This document shows positions 1 to 6,778 of a stretch of 9,642 nt of DNA, piece by piece. Origin of the DNA: CADEGZ01 sp035443705 (lineage in GTDB: Bacteria > Pseudomonadota > Gammaproteobacteria > UBA6186 > Azoamicaceae). Within the stretch, counting starts at the first letter, position 1. The number at the start of each line of letters is the position of its first letter. The translations under genes and the position numbers were made by a program. The notes under the pieces are model-generated. The model searched no databases and had not been told where the DNA came from. It was given only the letters and a program-made list of their open reading frames with translations. The stretch is from contig DAORSV010000057.1 of NCBI GenBank assembly GCA_035443705.1, positions 1 to 9,642 of the forward strand. The letters run 5' to 3'.

Positions 1-11
1 CCAGAATAGTT

Positions 12-17
12 TATACT
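12..17 (+). promoter_or_regulatory. Putative -10 box of the suf operon promoter
   Basis: TATACT matches the sigma-70 -10 consensus at five of six positions. Its -35 element would lie before the window start, so the promoter cannot be confirmed. Transcription from here would begin near position 24, just before the palindromic operator at 28-52, so a bound repressor could block it. A second -10-like hexamer, TATATT at 48-53, lies inside the operator. It is less attractive because its -35 partner (TCTATA, 25-30) is poor and its start point would cut into the ribosome binding site. Confidence 0.4.
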
Positions 18-27
18 ACCAAAATCT

Positions 28-52
28 ATAGAGGACTAATTTAGTCTTATAT
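28..52 (+). promoter_or_regulatory. IscR type-1-like operator upstream of the suf regulator
   Basis: The core is a perfect 13-bp palindrome, GACTAATTTAGTC, at 34-46. It is flanked by ATAG at 28-31 and TAT at 50-52. Compared from memory with the published E. coli IscR type-1 consensus (ATA-S-YY-GACT-R-www-Y-AGTC-RR-S-TAT), 20 of 25 positions agree, including both GACT/AGTC half-sites and both outer ATA/TAT ends. It lies 21 nt before the proposed GTG start of the Rrf2 regulator gene. Autoregulation of the operon by that protein is the natural inference. Binding itself is not shown by the sequence. Confidence 0.6.
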
Positions 53-58
53 TGGCAA

Positions 59-64
59 AAGGTG
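59..64 (+). promoter_or_regulatory. Ribosome binding site that decides the regulator start
   Basis: AAGGTG at 59-64 is a good Shine-Dalgarno sequence with nine nucleotides before the GTG at 74. The alternative in-frame GTG at 62 overlaps this site and has no Shine-Dalgarno sequence of its own at a workable distance. This favours the start at 74. Confidence 0.6.
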
Positions 65-73
65 TATAGCACT

Positions 74-544
74 GTGGTTCGAATTACCAAATTAACCGAT
101 TATGGCGTCGTGATTATGGCCTTTATGGCAGGCGAACCCTTACGTCTTTTTCAAGCAAAAGAAATCGCCGAACACACCGCCATTGCGCAACCAACCGTAT
201 CTAAGCTATTGAAAAAATTAACAAAAAACAAACTGCTTCATTCCGCGCGGGGTTCTCAGGGTGGCTATATTTTAGCCGCTGAGCCAAAAGAAATTACCGT
301 CGCAATGCTGGTTAATGCCTTAGAAGGCCCCATTGCTATTACTGAATGCAACTTGGGACACGATTATTGTGCAAGTGCACCCCTGTGTTCCGTTAAAACT
401 CCTTGGTTAAGAATCAATCAAGCCATCACTAATGCCTTACATTCAGTTAAGTTGAATGACTTAATTAAAGTTGAACCAATGGGACACATAAGACCCATTG
501 CACATAAAAATCAACGCATCGAGGTGAGTCATGTCCAACACTAG
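74..544 (+). CDS. Rrf2-family SUF operon transcriptional regulator (SufR/IscR-like)
   Basis: A 156-residue winged-helix DNA-binding protein of the Rrf2 family, of the type usually annotated as SUF system Fe-S assembly regulator. From the GTG at 74 the protein begins MVRITKLTDYG, the normal start of this family; an upstream GTG at 62 would add four residues. The helix-turn-helix spans roughly residues 25-55 (AKEIAEHTAIAQPTVSKLLK), followed by the RGSQGGY wing near 60-66. Cysteines at 92, 99 and 105 match the C92/C98/C104 cluster ligands of E. coli IscR closely, so [2Fe-2S] binding and redox or cluster sensing is inferred. The gene's last 14 nt overlap sufB, which suggests translational coupling, and a type-1-like operator precedes it. 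Family membership is clear. Whether it represses, activates or does both is unknown. Confidence 0.92.
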   Translation: MVRITKLTDYGVVIMAFMAGEPLRLFQAKEIAEHTAIAQPTVSKLLKKLTKNKLLHSARGSQGGYILAAEPKEITVAMLVNALEGPIAITECNLGHDYCASAPLCSVKTPWLRINQAITNALHSVKLNDLIKVEPMGHIRPIAHKNQRIEVSHVQH

Positions 545-1991
545 CGTTAGCACAAACAATCCAGAACTCACAAACTGGATAAATAGCGAATATAGCGCTG
601 GATTTATTACCAACATCGAATCCGACAGCATTCCTCCCGGTTTAAGTCCGGAGACCATTCGTCTGATTTCTGCTAAAAAAAATGAACCCGCTTTTATGTT
701 GGAATGGCGTCTTCGTGCTTATGAACATTGGTTAACCCTAAAAGAGCCACATTGGGCAGAAGTTCATTACGATCCCATCGATTACCAAAAAATTATTTAC
801 TACTCAGCGCCTAAAGCCAAAAAGACAATCACAAGCTTAGATGAAATTGATCCTGAATTACTGAAAACTTATGAGAAACTGGGGATCCCCCTAAGAGAGC
901 AAGAACGCTTAAGCGGTATTGCGATTGATGCAGTATTCGACAGTGTTTCGGTTGCCACAACATTCAAAGCAAAATTGGCCAGCGAAGGCATAATTTTTTG
1001 TTCGTTTTCTGAAGCGGTACAAGAACATCCCGAACTCATTAAAAAATATTTAGGCACGGTGGTTCCTTATACCGACAATTTTTTTGCGTCTTTAAATTCG
1101 GCTGTTTTTACCGATGGATCGTTTTGTTATATCCCCAAAGGTGTGCGGTGCCCGATGGAACTCTCTACCTATTTTCGTATTAATGCGGCTGCTACTGGGC
1201 AATTCGAGCGCACTCTCATTATTGCAGAAGAAGGGAGCAGTGTTAGCTATTTAGAAGGTTGCACAGCGCCTATGCGAGACGAAAACCAACTGCATGCCGC
1301 AGTCGTAGAACTTATCGCACTTGATCGGGCGCATATTAAATATTCAACCGTACAAAATTGGTATCCTGGCGATAAAGAAGGCAAAGGCGGAATTTATAAT
1401 TTTGTGACTAAACGCGGATTATGTCGGGGCAAAGCCTCTAAAATTTCGTGGACACAAGTAGAAACGGGTTCTGCCATTACCTGGAAATATCCCAGCGTTA
1501 TTTTGCAAGGCGAAGGCAGTGTCGGTGAGTTTTATTCCGTAGCGCTCACCAATCACTATCAACAAGCCGATACAGGCACTAAAATGATCCACATTGGTGC
1601 AAACACGCGCAGCACTATTTTAGCAAAAGGCATTTCAGCCGGTCACGGCAAAAATAATTATCGCGGTCTTGTTCGCGTGACTGAAAAAGCGCACAACGCA
1701 CAAAATTACACCCAATGTGACACGCTGTTGTTCGGTGACGCTTGCAGTGGACATACTTTCCCTTATATAGAAGCTAGAAATAAAACAGCCAAAATAGAAC
1801 ATGAAGCGACAACGGGCAAAATTAGTGAAGAACAACTCTTTTATTGCCGCCAACGGGGTATTAGTCAAGAAGATGCCATTTCAATGATCGTGAATGGTTT
1901 TTGCAAACAAGTCTTTAAAGAATTGCCCATGGAATTTGCAGTAGAAGCGCAAAAATTATTGGCTATTAGCCTGGAAGGTGCAATTGGGTAA
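531..1991 (+). CDS. sufB: Fe-S cluster assembly scaffold protein SufB
   Basis: SufB is the core of the cytoplasmic SufBC2D scaffold on which Fe-S clusters are built before transfer to carriers. The 486 residues align along their length with E. coli SufB (495). The C-terminal block from about residue 395 is nearly family consensus: YTQCD with C396 matches E. coli C405, the sulfur-accepting cysteine, and EHE at 423-425 matches the essential E432/H433/E434 group. The beta-helix core also has the conserved YLEGCTAP motif, whose C244 appears to match E. coli C254. The ATG at 531 has GAGG at 521-524 and starts inside the end of the regulator gene. A large palindrome immediately follows the stop codon and separates sufB from the rest of the operon. 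Identification is very secure. Confidence 0.98.
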   Translation: MSNTSVSTNNPELTNWINSEYSAGFITNIESDSIPPGLSPETIRLISAKKNEPAFMLEWRLRAYEHWLTLKEPHWAEVHYDPIDYQKIIYYSAPKAKKTITSLDEIDPELLKTYEKLGIPLREQERLSGIAIDAVFDSVSVATTFKAKLASEGIIFCSFSEAVQEHPELIKKYLGTVVPYTDNFFASLNSAVFTDGSFCYIPKGVRCPMELSTYFRINAAATGQFERTLIIAEEGSSVSYLEGCTAPMRDENQLHAAVVELIALDRAHIKYSTVQNWYPGDKEGKGGIYNFVTKRGLCRGKASKISWTQVETGSAITWKYPSVILQGEGSVGEFYSVALTNHYQQADTGTKMIHIGANTRSTILAKGISAGHGKNNYRGLVRVTEKAHNAQNYTQCDTLLFGDACSGHTFPYIEARNKTAKIEHEATTGKISEEQLFYCRQRGISQEDAISMIVNGFCKQVFKELPMEFAVEAQKLLAISLEGAIG

Positions 1992-1993
1992 TA

Positions 1994-2088
1994 AACTGGC
2001 CAAAAATAATGTTCTTTTTTTGAGCGAGGTTTGTTTGAGCGCAGCGAGTTTAGCGAGTGAAAAAAAAGAACATTATTTTTGGCCAGTT
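1994..2088. repeat. 95-nt palindromic element between sufB and sufC
   Basis: Two perfect 28-nt arms (1994-2021 and 2061-2088) form an inverted repeat around a 39-nt loop (2022-2060). The arms run from AACTGGCC to a T7 tract, mirrored on the right. The loop carries three copies of AGCGAG, at 2023-2028, 2043-2048 and 2052-2057. No flanking target duplication is visible: the left flank ends TAATA and the right flank starts CCAGG. It could be a non-autonomous repeat element inserted in the operon, an RNA hairpin that protects the sufB message or lowers downstream expression, or both. A TTTTCTTTTT tract at 2094-2103 follows the stem after five nucleotides, so weak termination is possible. The palindrome is certain; the function is inferred. 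Confidence 0.9.
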
Positions 2089-2118
2089 CCAGGTTTTCTT
2101 TTTAGATGAGGAATTAAA

Positions 2119-2895
2119 ATGTCTAAAATACTCTTAGAAATTCAAGATCTGCACGTTGGCATCCATGACAACGCAAATAACGACCCGGCACCTCTGTACA
2201 AAGCTATTTTACAGGACTTTAATCTTACGATTCGTGCAGGAGAAGTGCATGCCTTAATGGGCCCGAATGGGTCTGGCAAAAGCACACTGGCAAATCTATT
2301 GGCAAGAAAAGAAGGTTATGTTGTTAAACAAGGTGCTATCCGTTATTTGGACGAAGACTTATTGGCGTTATCTCCAGAAGAATGCGCGTGGAAAGGACTT
2401 TTCTTAGGCTTTCAATACCCTGTTTCTATTCCAGGGGTAACCAATATTCAGTTTTTAAAATCGGCATTTAATGCGGTAAGAAAAGCGCAAGGGAAGCCTC
2501 CCATGGATGCCGTAGATTTCTTAGCCGTCATTAAAGAAAAAATGGCTTTTTTAGAGATGCCGGAAGCCCTCTTATACCGTTCGCTTAACGATGGATTTTC
2601 GGGTGGAGAGAAAAAGCGCAATGAAATCTTGCAAATGTCTTTATTAGAACCCAAGCTTGCCATTTTGGACGAAACGGATTCGGGTCTTGATATTGATGCC
2701 CTAAAAGAAGTTGCCCGTGGCATTAATGCATTACGTAGCAAAGATCGCGCTATTTTATTAATTACGCATTACCAACGATTATTAGATTATATTGAACCTG
2801 ATTTTGTACATGTAATTGCAAATGGCAAATTAGTAAAATCGGGAGACAAGTTTCTTGCCTTAGAATTAGAGCGTAAAGGTTATGGTTGGGTGTAA
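2119..2895 (+). CDS. sufC: SUF system ABC-type ATPase SufC
   Basis: SufC is the cytoplasmic ABC-type ATPase of the SufBC2D complex; its ATP-driven dimerisation reshapes SufB and SufD during cluster assembly. All ABC motifs are present: Walker A GPNGSGKST at 48-56, Q-loop Q99 in FQYP, signature SGGEKKR at 161-167, Walker B ending D184-E185, D-loop SGLDID at 188-193 and H-loop H217. It has no membrane segments. At 258 residues it is somewhat longer than E. coli SufC (248), mainly through about ten extra residues near 17-26 (rich in N, D and P) in the loop between the first strands. A good ribosome binding site, GAGGAA at 2108-2113, lies just beyond the palindrome, so translation can start independently of sufB. 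Identification is very secure. Confidence 0.98.
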   Translation: MSKILLEIQDLHVGIHDNANNDPAPLYKAILQDFNLTIRAGEVHALMGPNGSGKSTLANLLARKEGYVVKQGAIRYLDEDLLALSPEECAWKGLFLGFQYPVSIPGVTNIQFLKSAFNAVRKAQGKPPMDAVDFLAVIKEKMAFLEMPEALLYRSLNDGFSGGEKKRNEILQMSLLEPKLAILDETDSGLDIDALKEVARGINALRSKDRAILLITHYQRLLDYIEPDFVHVIANGKLVKSGDKFLALELERKGYGWV

Positions 2896-2904
2896 GGAAA
2901 GATC

Positions 2905-4188
2905 ATGACAATAATAGAAAAATATCAAAAAGCAGCGCCACTCTTTTTTGATGCGCATAATCCTCAGAAATTGCAGGCGCGTCGTCACGCCTTAGATCAT
3001 TTTAACGAAATGGGGCTCCCCACACGACATATCGATGATTGGAAATATACTGATCTCTCCCGTTTTGCTTTAGATACTTTTCATCCGGTACAAACATTAA
3101 ATAAAACGGTTTCTTTGGATAATCCGGAATCTATCCACCCGCTTCTGATCGACCCTAAATCTTCTAAACAATGGGTATTTTATAATGGTCAAGCACTTAA
3201 AGAATTTTCACCGACGCTATTCTTAATGGATAAATTTAATGCGTCAAATTCCGAGACCCGTGCATCCTTAGCACCCAAACATAATTTACCCATGAGCACG
3301 ATGTTTTTTAAAAATGGGCTCCAAGCGCTGAACCAGGCATTTCATCATAATGGTGCTTATTTGGTATTACCTAAAAAATCGGTTATTCATGATCCCATTT
3401 ATATTGTGCATGTTATCGATTCTGAAACCGTCCCGCTGATGGGACATCCTCAAAATAGTATTCTTGTTGAAGAAAACTGCCATGCCACGCTAATAGAAAT
3501 CGTTATTAATCGCGGAAAAAAAGCTGCTTTTACCAACACCGTCACAAATATTAAACTCGCGAAAAATGCCACGCTCTCGCATCTTTTTTTGCAAAGATCA
3601 GACTCTCCGAGTACGCAAATTGCGCATATTCATGTAGAAGCAGCCGAAGAAAGCTGTTACCGTGGCACGAATATTACACTCGGTGGCTCGGTTAATCGCA
3701 CGAGTTTCGAAATCGATCTGAATGGTATGCATTCGGAATGCGAATTCCAATCTTTAGAGATAGCAAGTCAACATACACAAATGGATGTTCATCTCACGGT
3801 TAACCACCATCAACCCCATTGCGAAAGCCGCACGCTTACGCGAGGCGTTATAAAGGATCATGCCAAAGCGAGCTTTACCGGAAAAATTGTGGTACATAAA
3901 AATGCCCATCAAACTATCGCCTCTCTTGAAAATAAAAATATGCTACTTTCTATGAATGCTGAGGCAAACACCCGTCCACAACTTGAAATTTATAACCATG
4001 ATATTCAATGTTCTCATGGCGCTACTGTTGGACACCTTGATCCAGACGCGCTATTTTACTTGCAAAGTCGCGGGGTACCTAAAGATGAAGCAGAACAGCT
4101 ATTAATTAATAGTTTTATTTACCCCAGTTTAGAAGGATTGCCACCCGATGCGCAACAATACATTGAGGCACTGATTAATGAGCAGTAA
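2905..4188 (+). CDS. sufD: Fe-S cluster assembly protein SufD
   Basis: SufD is the SufB paralogue that completes the SufBC2D scaffold and is needed for iron acquisition during cluster assembly. The 427 residues match the family length (E. coli 423). The N-terminal helical part has the typical GLPTRHIDDWKYTDLS motif near residue 37. The C-terminal beta-helix part contains YNHDIQCSHGATVG, in which H371 corresponds to the functionally important histidine of E. coli SufD (H360), followed by FYLQSRG. Only nine nucleotides separate it from sufC, and its AAGGA ribosome binding site overlaps the sufC stop codon. Its end overlaps the sufS start by 11 nt. Both arrangements indicate cotranscription and probable translational coupling. 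Confidence 0.97.
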   Translation: MTIIEKYQKAAPLFFDAHNPQKLQARRHALDHFNEMGLPTRHIDDWKYTDLSRFALDTFHPVQTLNKTVSLDNPESIHPLLIDPKSSKQWVFYNGQALKEFSPTLFLMDKFNASNSETRASLAPKHNLPMSTMFFKNGLQALNQAFHHNGAYLVLPKKSVIHDPIYIVHVIDSETVPLMGHPQNSILVEENCHATLIEIVINRGKKAAFTNTVTNIKLAKNATLSHLFLQRSDSPSTQIAHIHVEAAEESCYRGTNITLGGSVNRTSFEIDLNGMHSECEFQSLEIASQHTQMDVHLTVNHHQPHCESRTLTRGVIKDHAKASFTGKIVVHKNAHQTIASLENKNMLLSMNAEANTRPQLEIYNHDIQCSHGATVGHLDPDALFYLQSRGVPKDEAEQLLINSFIYPSLEGLPPDAQQYIEALINEQ

Positions 4189-5452
4189 TACGACGGTGCA
4201 TAATATTCGAGCCGACTTTCCCATTTTACAAAAAACTATTCATGGGCATCCTTTAGTTTATTTGGACAATGCGGCAACAACTCAAAAACCCCAATGTGTT
4301 CTAGATGCTTTAAACCAATATTACTCAGGAATGAACGCCAATATTCACCGCGGTGTACACCAATTAAGCACAATAGCAACACAAGCCTTTGAGAACGCTC
4401 GCGCGAGTGTTCAAAAATTTATCAATGCTAAACACGCTAAAGAATGTATTTTTGTACGAGGCGCCACAGAAGCCATTAATCTGGTTGCTGCCAGTTTTGG
4501 TGGAAAATTTGTCAATAGCGGAGACGAAATTCTGATTTCTGCTATGGAACACCATTCTAATATTGTGCCTTGGCAAATGTTATGTCAAACCAAGGGTGCA
4601 CATCTTAAAATAATACCGATGAATAAGCAGGGTGAATTAAACCTAGAAACAATCGGACAACTTTTCAACAAAAAAACAAAGCTTTTAGCAATTACACACG
4701 CGTCTAACGCCTTAGGCACACGCAATCCACTGTCAGAAATTATTCAAAGTGCTCATGCGCACCATGTTCCTGTTTTGGTAGACGGTGCACAATCCGCTCC
4801 CCATCTTAAAATTGATGTGCAAGCCTTAGATTGCGATTTTTTTACTTTTTCAAGCCATAAAACTTACGGGCCTACGGGTGTCGGTGTGTTATATGGAAAA
4901 ACACATTTGCTAGAAGCAATGCCTCCCTACCAAGGTGGCGGCGAGATGATCTTACAAGTCAACTTTGAAAAATCGACTTATAATGAAATTCCTTTTAAAT
5001 TTGAAGCAGGAACACCCGCTATTGCCGAAGTCATTGCATTTGGCAATGCGCTAGAATATCTAGAACGTTTGGGGTGGGATTTTATAACAAAACATGAAAA
5101 AACTTTATTACAGGATGCAACGGAAAAACTATCTGCTTTTCCGGGTTTAAAAATCATCGGCACTGCAAAAGAAAAGGTGGGTGTTATTTCTTTTACACTC
5201 GATGGCGTACACCCACATGATATTGGCAGTATTCTTGATCAATTTGGGATTGCGATACGAACAGGACATCATTGTGCAATGCCGATTATGAATTTTTTCA
5301 ATGTTCCCGCTACGGCAAGAGCATCGTTTGGCATATACAATACCATTGATGATATTGATAAACTGATCAGCGGCTTACACGAAGTCAGGCGAATATTCCC
5401 CTCATCCGCCCTTCGGGCACCTTCTCCCGTGAAACAGGAGAAGGAAAAGTGA
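4178..5452 (+). CDS. sufS: Cysteine desulfurase SufS (group II, PLP-dependent)
   Basis: SufS removes sulfur from L-cysteine, giving alanine and an enzyme-bound persulfide that supplies sulfide to the scaffold. The fold-type I PLP enzyme is complete: YLDNAATT at 28-35, H125 in MEHHSN, D202 and Q205 in VDGAQSA, the PLP lysine K228 in SSHKTYGPTG, and catalytic C366 in RTGHHCAMP. The short loop before C366 is typical of group II (SufS/CsdA) enzymes. The ATG at 4178 has GAGG at 4165-4168 inside sufD. Homology ends at about residue 407 (HEVRRIF). The last 17 residues, rich in P, S, A and K, are encoded by a REP-like repeat at 5398-5444, so the protein is 424 residues against about 406 in E. coli. 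With no SufE gene here, the likely partner is the SufU encoded next. Confidence 0.97.
   Translation: MSSNTTVHNIRADFPILQKTIHGHPLVYLDNAATTQKPQCVLDALNQYYSGMNANIHRGVHQLSTIATQAFENARASVQKFINAKHAKECIFVRGATEAINLVAASFGGKFVNSGDEILISAMEHHSNIVPWQMLCQTKGAHLKIIPMNKQGELNLETIGQLFNKKTKLLAITHASNALGTRNPLSEIIQSAHAHHVPVLVDGAQSAPHLKIDVQALDCDFFTFSSHKTYGPTGVGVLYGKTHLLEAMPPYQGGGEMILQVNFEKSTYNEIPFKFEAGTPAIAEVIAFGNALEYLERLGWDFITKHEKTLLQDATEKLSAFPGLKIIGTAKEKVGVISFTLDGVHPHDIGSILDQFGIAIRTGHHCAMPIMNFFNVPATARASFGIYNTIDDIDKLISGLHEVRRIFPSSALRAPSPVKQEKEK
5398..5444. repeat. REP-like palindromic repeat overlapping the 3' end of sufS
   Basis: The stretch resembles the CCCTCA-CCGCCC-TTCGGGC-TTCTCCC type of short interspersed palindrome common in proteobacterial intergenic regions. 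Two hairpins are visible: GCCC/GGGC at 5408-5411 and 5415-5418, and CCTTCTCC/GGAGAAGG at 5420-5427 and 5437-5444 with a nine-nt loop. It lies inside the sufS reading frame and encodes the last residues of the enzyme before the TGA at 5450. The sequence resemblance is from memory; copy number in the genome was not checked. Confidence 0.7.
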
Positions 5453-5469
5453 AAAACTAAAGGTTATAT

Positions 5470-5940
5470 ATGGCACTAGAAGACTTATATCAAGAATTAA
5501 TTATTGATCATGGCACACAGCCCAGAAATTGCTGTGCGCTGAATAATGCCAATGGTACAGCTCAAGGATTTAATCCCTTATGTGGCGATAAAGTGCAAAT
5601 TTACTTAAACGTTGAAAAGGGTGTTATTCAAAATGCAACTTTTATGGGGTCAGGTTGCGCTATTTCTACGGCTTCCGCTTCTTTAATGACAGAGGCCTTA
5701 ATTGGCAAAACCCTTGAAGCGGTAATGAATTTATCAACCTGTTTTAAAAGTTTACTGACTGAAGAATGTTCTTCATCCAAATCAGAAACAGAAGATCTAC
5801 ACGTCACACTCGGAAAATTAGCCGCATTTTCTGGTGTAAAAGCGTTTCCTGCGCGCGTAAAATGCGCTACCCTACCCTGGCATACTTTACAAGCAGCCAT
5901 TCAAGAAATTCCTCACCCTGTATCAACGGAAACATCATGA
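5470..5940 (+). CDS. sufU: SufU-type Fe-S assembly protein (IscU-like fold)
   Basis: A 156-residue IscU-fold protein of the SufU type. In characterised SufU proteins a zinc site takes persulfide sulfur from SufS; a scaffold role has also been proposed. The expected ligands are present: C38 and D40 in NPLCGD, C63 in GSGCAIS and C132 in RVKCATLPW. The C63-C132 spacing of 69 residues is much longer than in E. coli IscU (43), showing the SufU insertion (about residues 93-118). The IscU hallmark LPPVK is absent, so it is not a plain IscU. The ATG at 5470 has AAAGG at 5459-5463. It sits 17 nt after sufS and overlaps sufT by an ATGA junction. This position argues that it is the sulfur acceptor for SufS. 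Confidence 0.93.
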   Translation: MALEDLYQELIIDHGTQPRNCCALNNANGTAQGFNPLCGDKVQIYLNVEKGVIQNATFMGSGCAISTASASLMTEALIGKTLEAVMNLSTCFKSLLTEECSSSKSETEDLHVTLGKLAAFSGVKAFPARVKCATLPWHTLQAAIQEIPHPVSTETS

Positions 5941-6260
5941 GCGAGATCACAACGCCCTCACTCGAAGAACGCGTCATCCAAAATTTAAAAGGCATTTTTG
6001 ATCCCGAAATTCCCGTTAATATTTATGACTTGGGACTTATCTATAAAATAGTGGTTGATGATGAAGCTGGCGATGTTAAAATCGATATGACACTCACCTC
6101 TCCTAACTGTCCTGTTGCTCAAACTTTTCCACAAACGGTACAAGACAGTATTTTAAAAGTCAGTGGCGTCTCTGGGGTTGCTGTCGAATTGGTGTGGGAT
6201 CCCCCTTGGGATAAAGAACGCATGTCAGAAGTGGCAAAATTAGAGCTCAATATGTTCTAA
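5937..6260 (+). CDS. sufT: SufT-like DUF59/MIP18-family Fe-S maturation factor
   Basis: A 107-residue DUF59 (MIP18) protein. SUF-linked members, named SufT, assist maturation of Fe-S client proteins in the cytoplasm; the precise chemistry is unsettled. Family landmarks are FDPEIPVNIYDLGLIY at 21-36, the conserved cysteine C58 in TSPNCPVA, and the C-terminal VWDPPWDKERMSE at 87-99. The frame is open further upstream to 5766, but that part lies inside sufU and has no family homology. The ATG at 5937 overlaps the sufU stop as ATGA, with GGA at 5928-5930, and is clearly the real start. It is the last gene of the operon. Its TAA shares bases with the TAG of the convergent gene, and I see no intrinsic terminator beyond it. 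Confidence 0.94.
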   Translation: MSEITTPSLEERVIQNLKGIFDPEIPVNIYDLGLIYKIVVDDEAGDVKIDMTLTSPNCPVAQTFPQTVQDSILKVSGVSGVAVELVWDPPWDKERMSEVAKLELNMF

Positions 6261-6739
6261 GCGCTCGATCCTACAAGTAAAGACTCCGAGGAATTGATTG
6301 ATTTTTCTTCTGTTATTTCTTCTACGCTTTGTAGCTCAATGGCTTCGATCATCTCGCGTACCCGTTTTAATTTTTCTTTAAATTGAAATTCATGATGAAC
6401 AGCTAAAACTCTGTTTTTCTCCAATTCGTAAATACCTTTAAAATAATCCTGACGTCCACGCATTCGGTAAAATAAATTAATCAAAACTTTTATATTCTCT
6501 ACAAACATTTCAAAACCTTGAAGAGGCCTAGCGTTAGGACTAAAATTCCGAGGAATGACTTTTTCCAAATTTTCATCTATCTCACTTACCCTGTTTTCTA
6601 TATTGCTAACCTCGACCTCATAGGACAAGGCATCCAATTGAATGCGTAAATCATCCAATAGATTAATATAAGATCCCAGATTTGTTTTATACTGCCTCAA
6701 CCAACGCTGATAAGCGACTTCTGTTAAATATTCTGCCAT
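6257..6739 (-). CDS. Hypothetical helical protein with acidic C-terminus
   Basis: A 160-residue protein that I do not recognise. It is supported as a gene by an uninterrupted frame, a GGAG ribosome binding site nine nt before the ATG, and a candidate promoter at 6779-6807. It has no cysteine, signal peptide or membrane segment. It appears almost entirely helical, with charged amphipathic stretches at about 25-60 and 95-138 that could form coiled coils. The C-terminus is rich in E and S: EEITEEKS at 140-147 and then small residues to the end. That resembles the E-block seen in many Dot/Icm type IV effectors of Legionellales, but such compositions also occur by chance. It meets sufT tail to tail with a four-base overlap and diverges from proS. 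No function is assigned. Confidence 0.75.
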   Translation of the reverse strand: MAEYLTEVAYQRWLRQYKTNLGSYINLLDDLRIQLDALSYEVEVSNIENRVSEIDENLEKVIPRNFSPNARPLQGFEMFVENIKVLINLFYRMRGRQDYFKGIYELEKNRVLAVHHEFQFKEKLKRVREMIEAIELQSVEEITEEKSINSSESLLVGSSA

Positions 6740-6778
6740 TGCTCGTTTCTCCGGTCATCATCCTTGAATGCCTGCTTA

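Noticed and set aside
7..18. Inverted repeat TAGT-TTAT-ACTA as a second operator
   Set aside because: Only four-base arms, likely by chance in AT-rich DNA; it overlaps the -10 candidate and does not match the IscR-like half-sites.
62..73. Upstream GTG at 62 as the start of the Rrf2 regulator
   Set aside because: It overlaps the AAGGTG ribosome binding site and adds four residues not typical of the family. The GTG at 74 has correct spacing and gives the usual N-terminus.
461..658. Minus-strand open frames inside sufB, sufC, sufS, sufU, proS and the transporter gene (for example 461-658, 1635-1868, 2448-2741, 5628-5900)
   Set aside because: They lie opposite strongly conserved genes, have no recognisable domains and look like shadow frames of the real coding strand.
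5766..5936. N-terminal extension of the sufT frame into sufU
   Set aside because: The frame is open, but the extra 57 residues lie out of frame within sufU, lack DUF59 homology, and the ATGA junction at 5937 with its own ribosome binding site explains the start.
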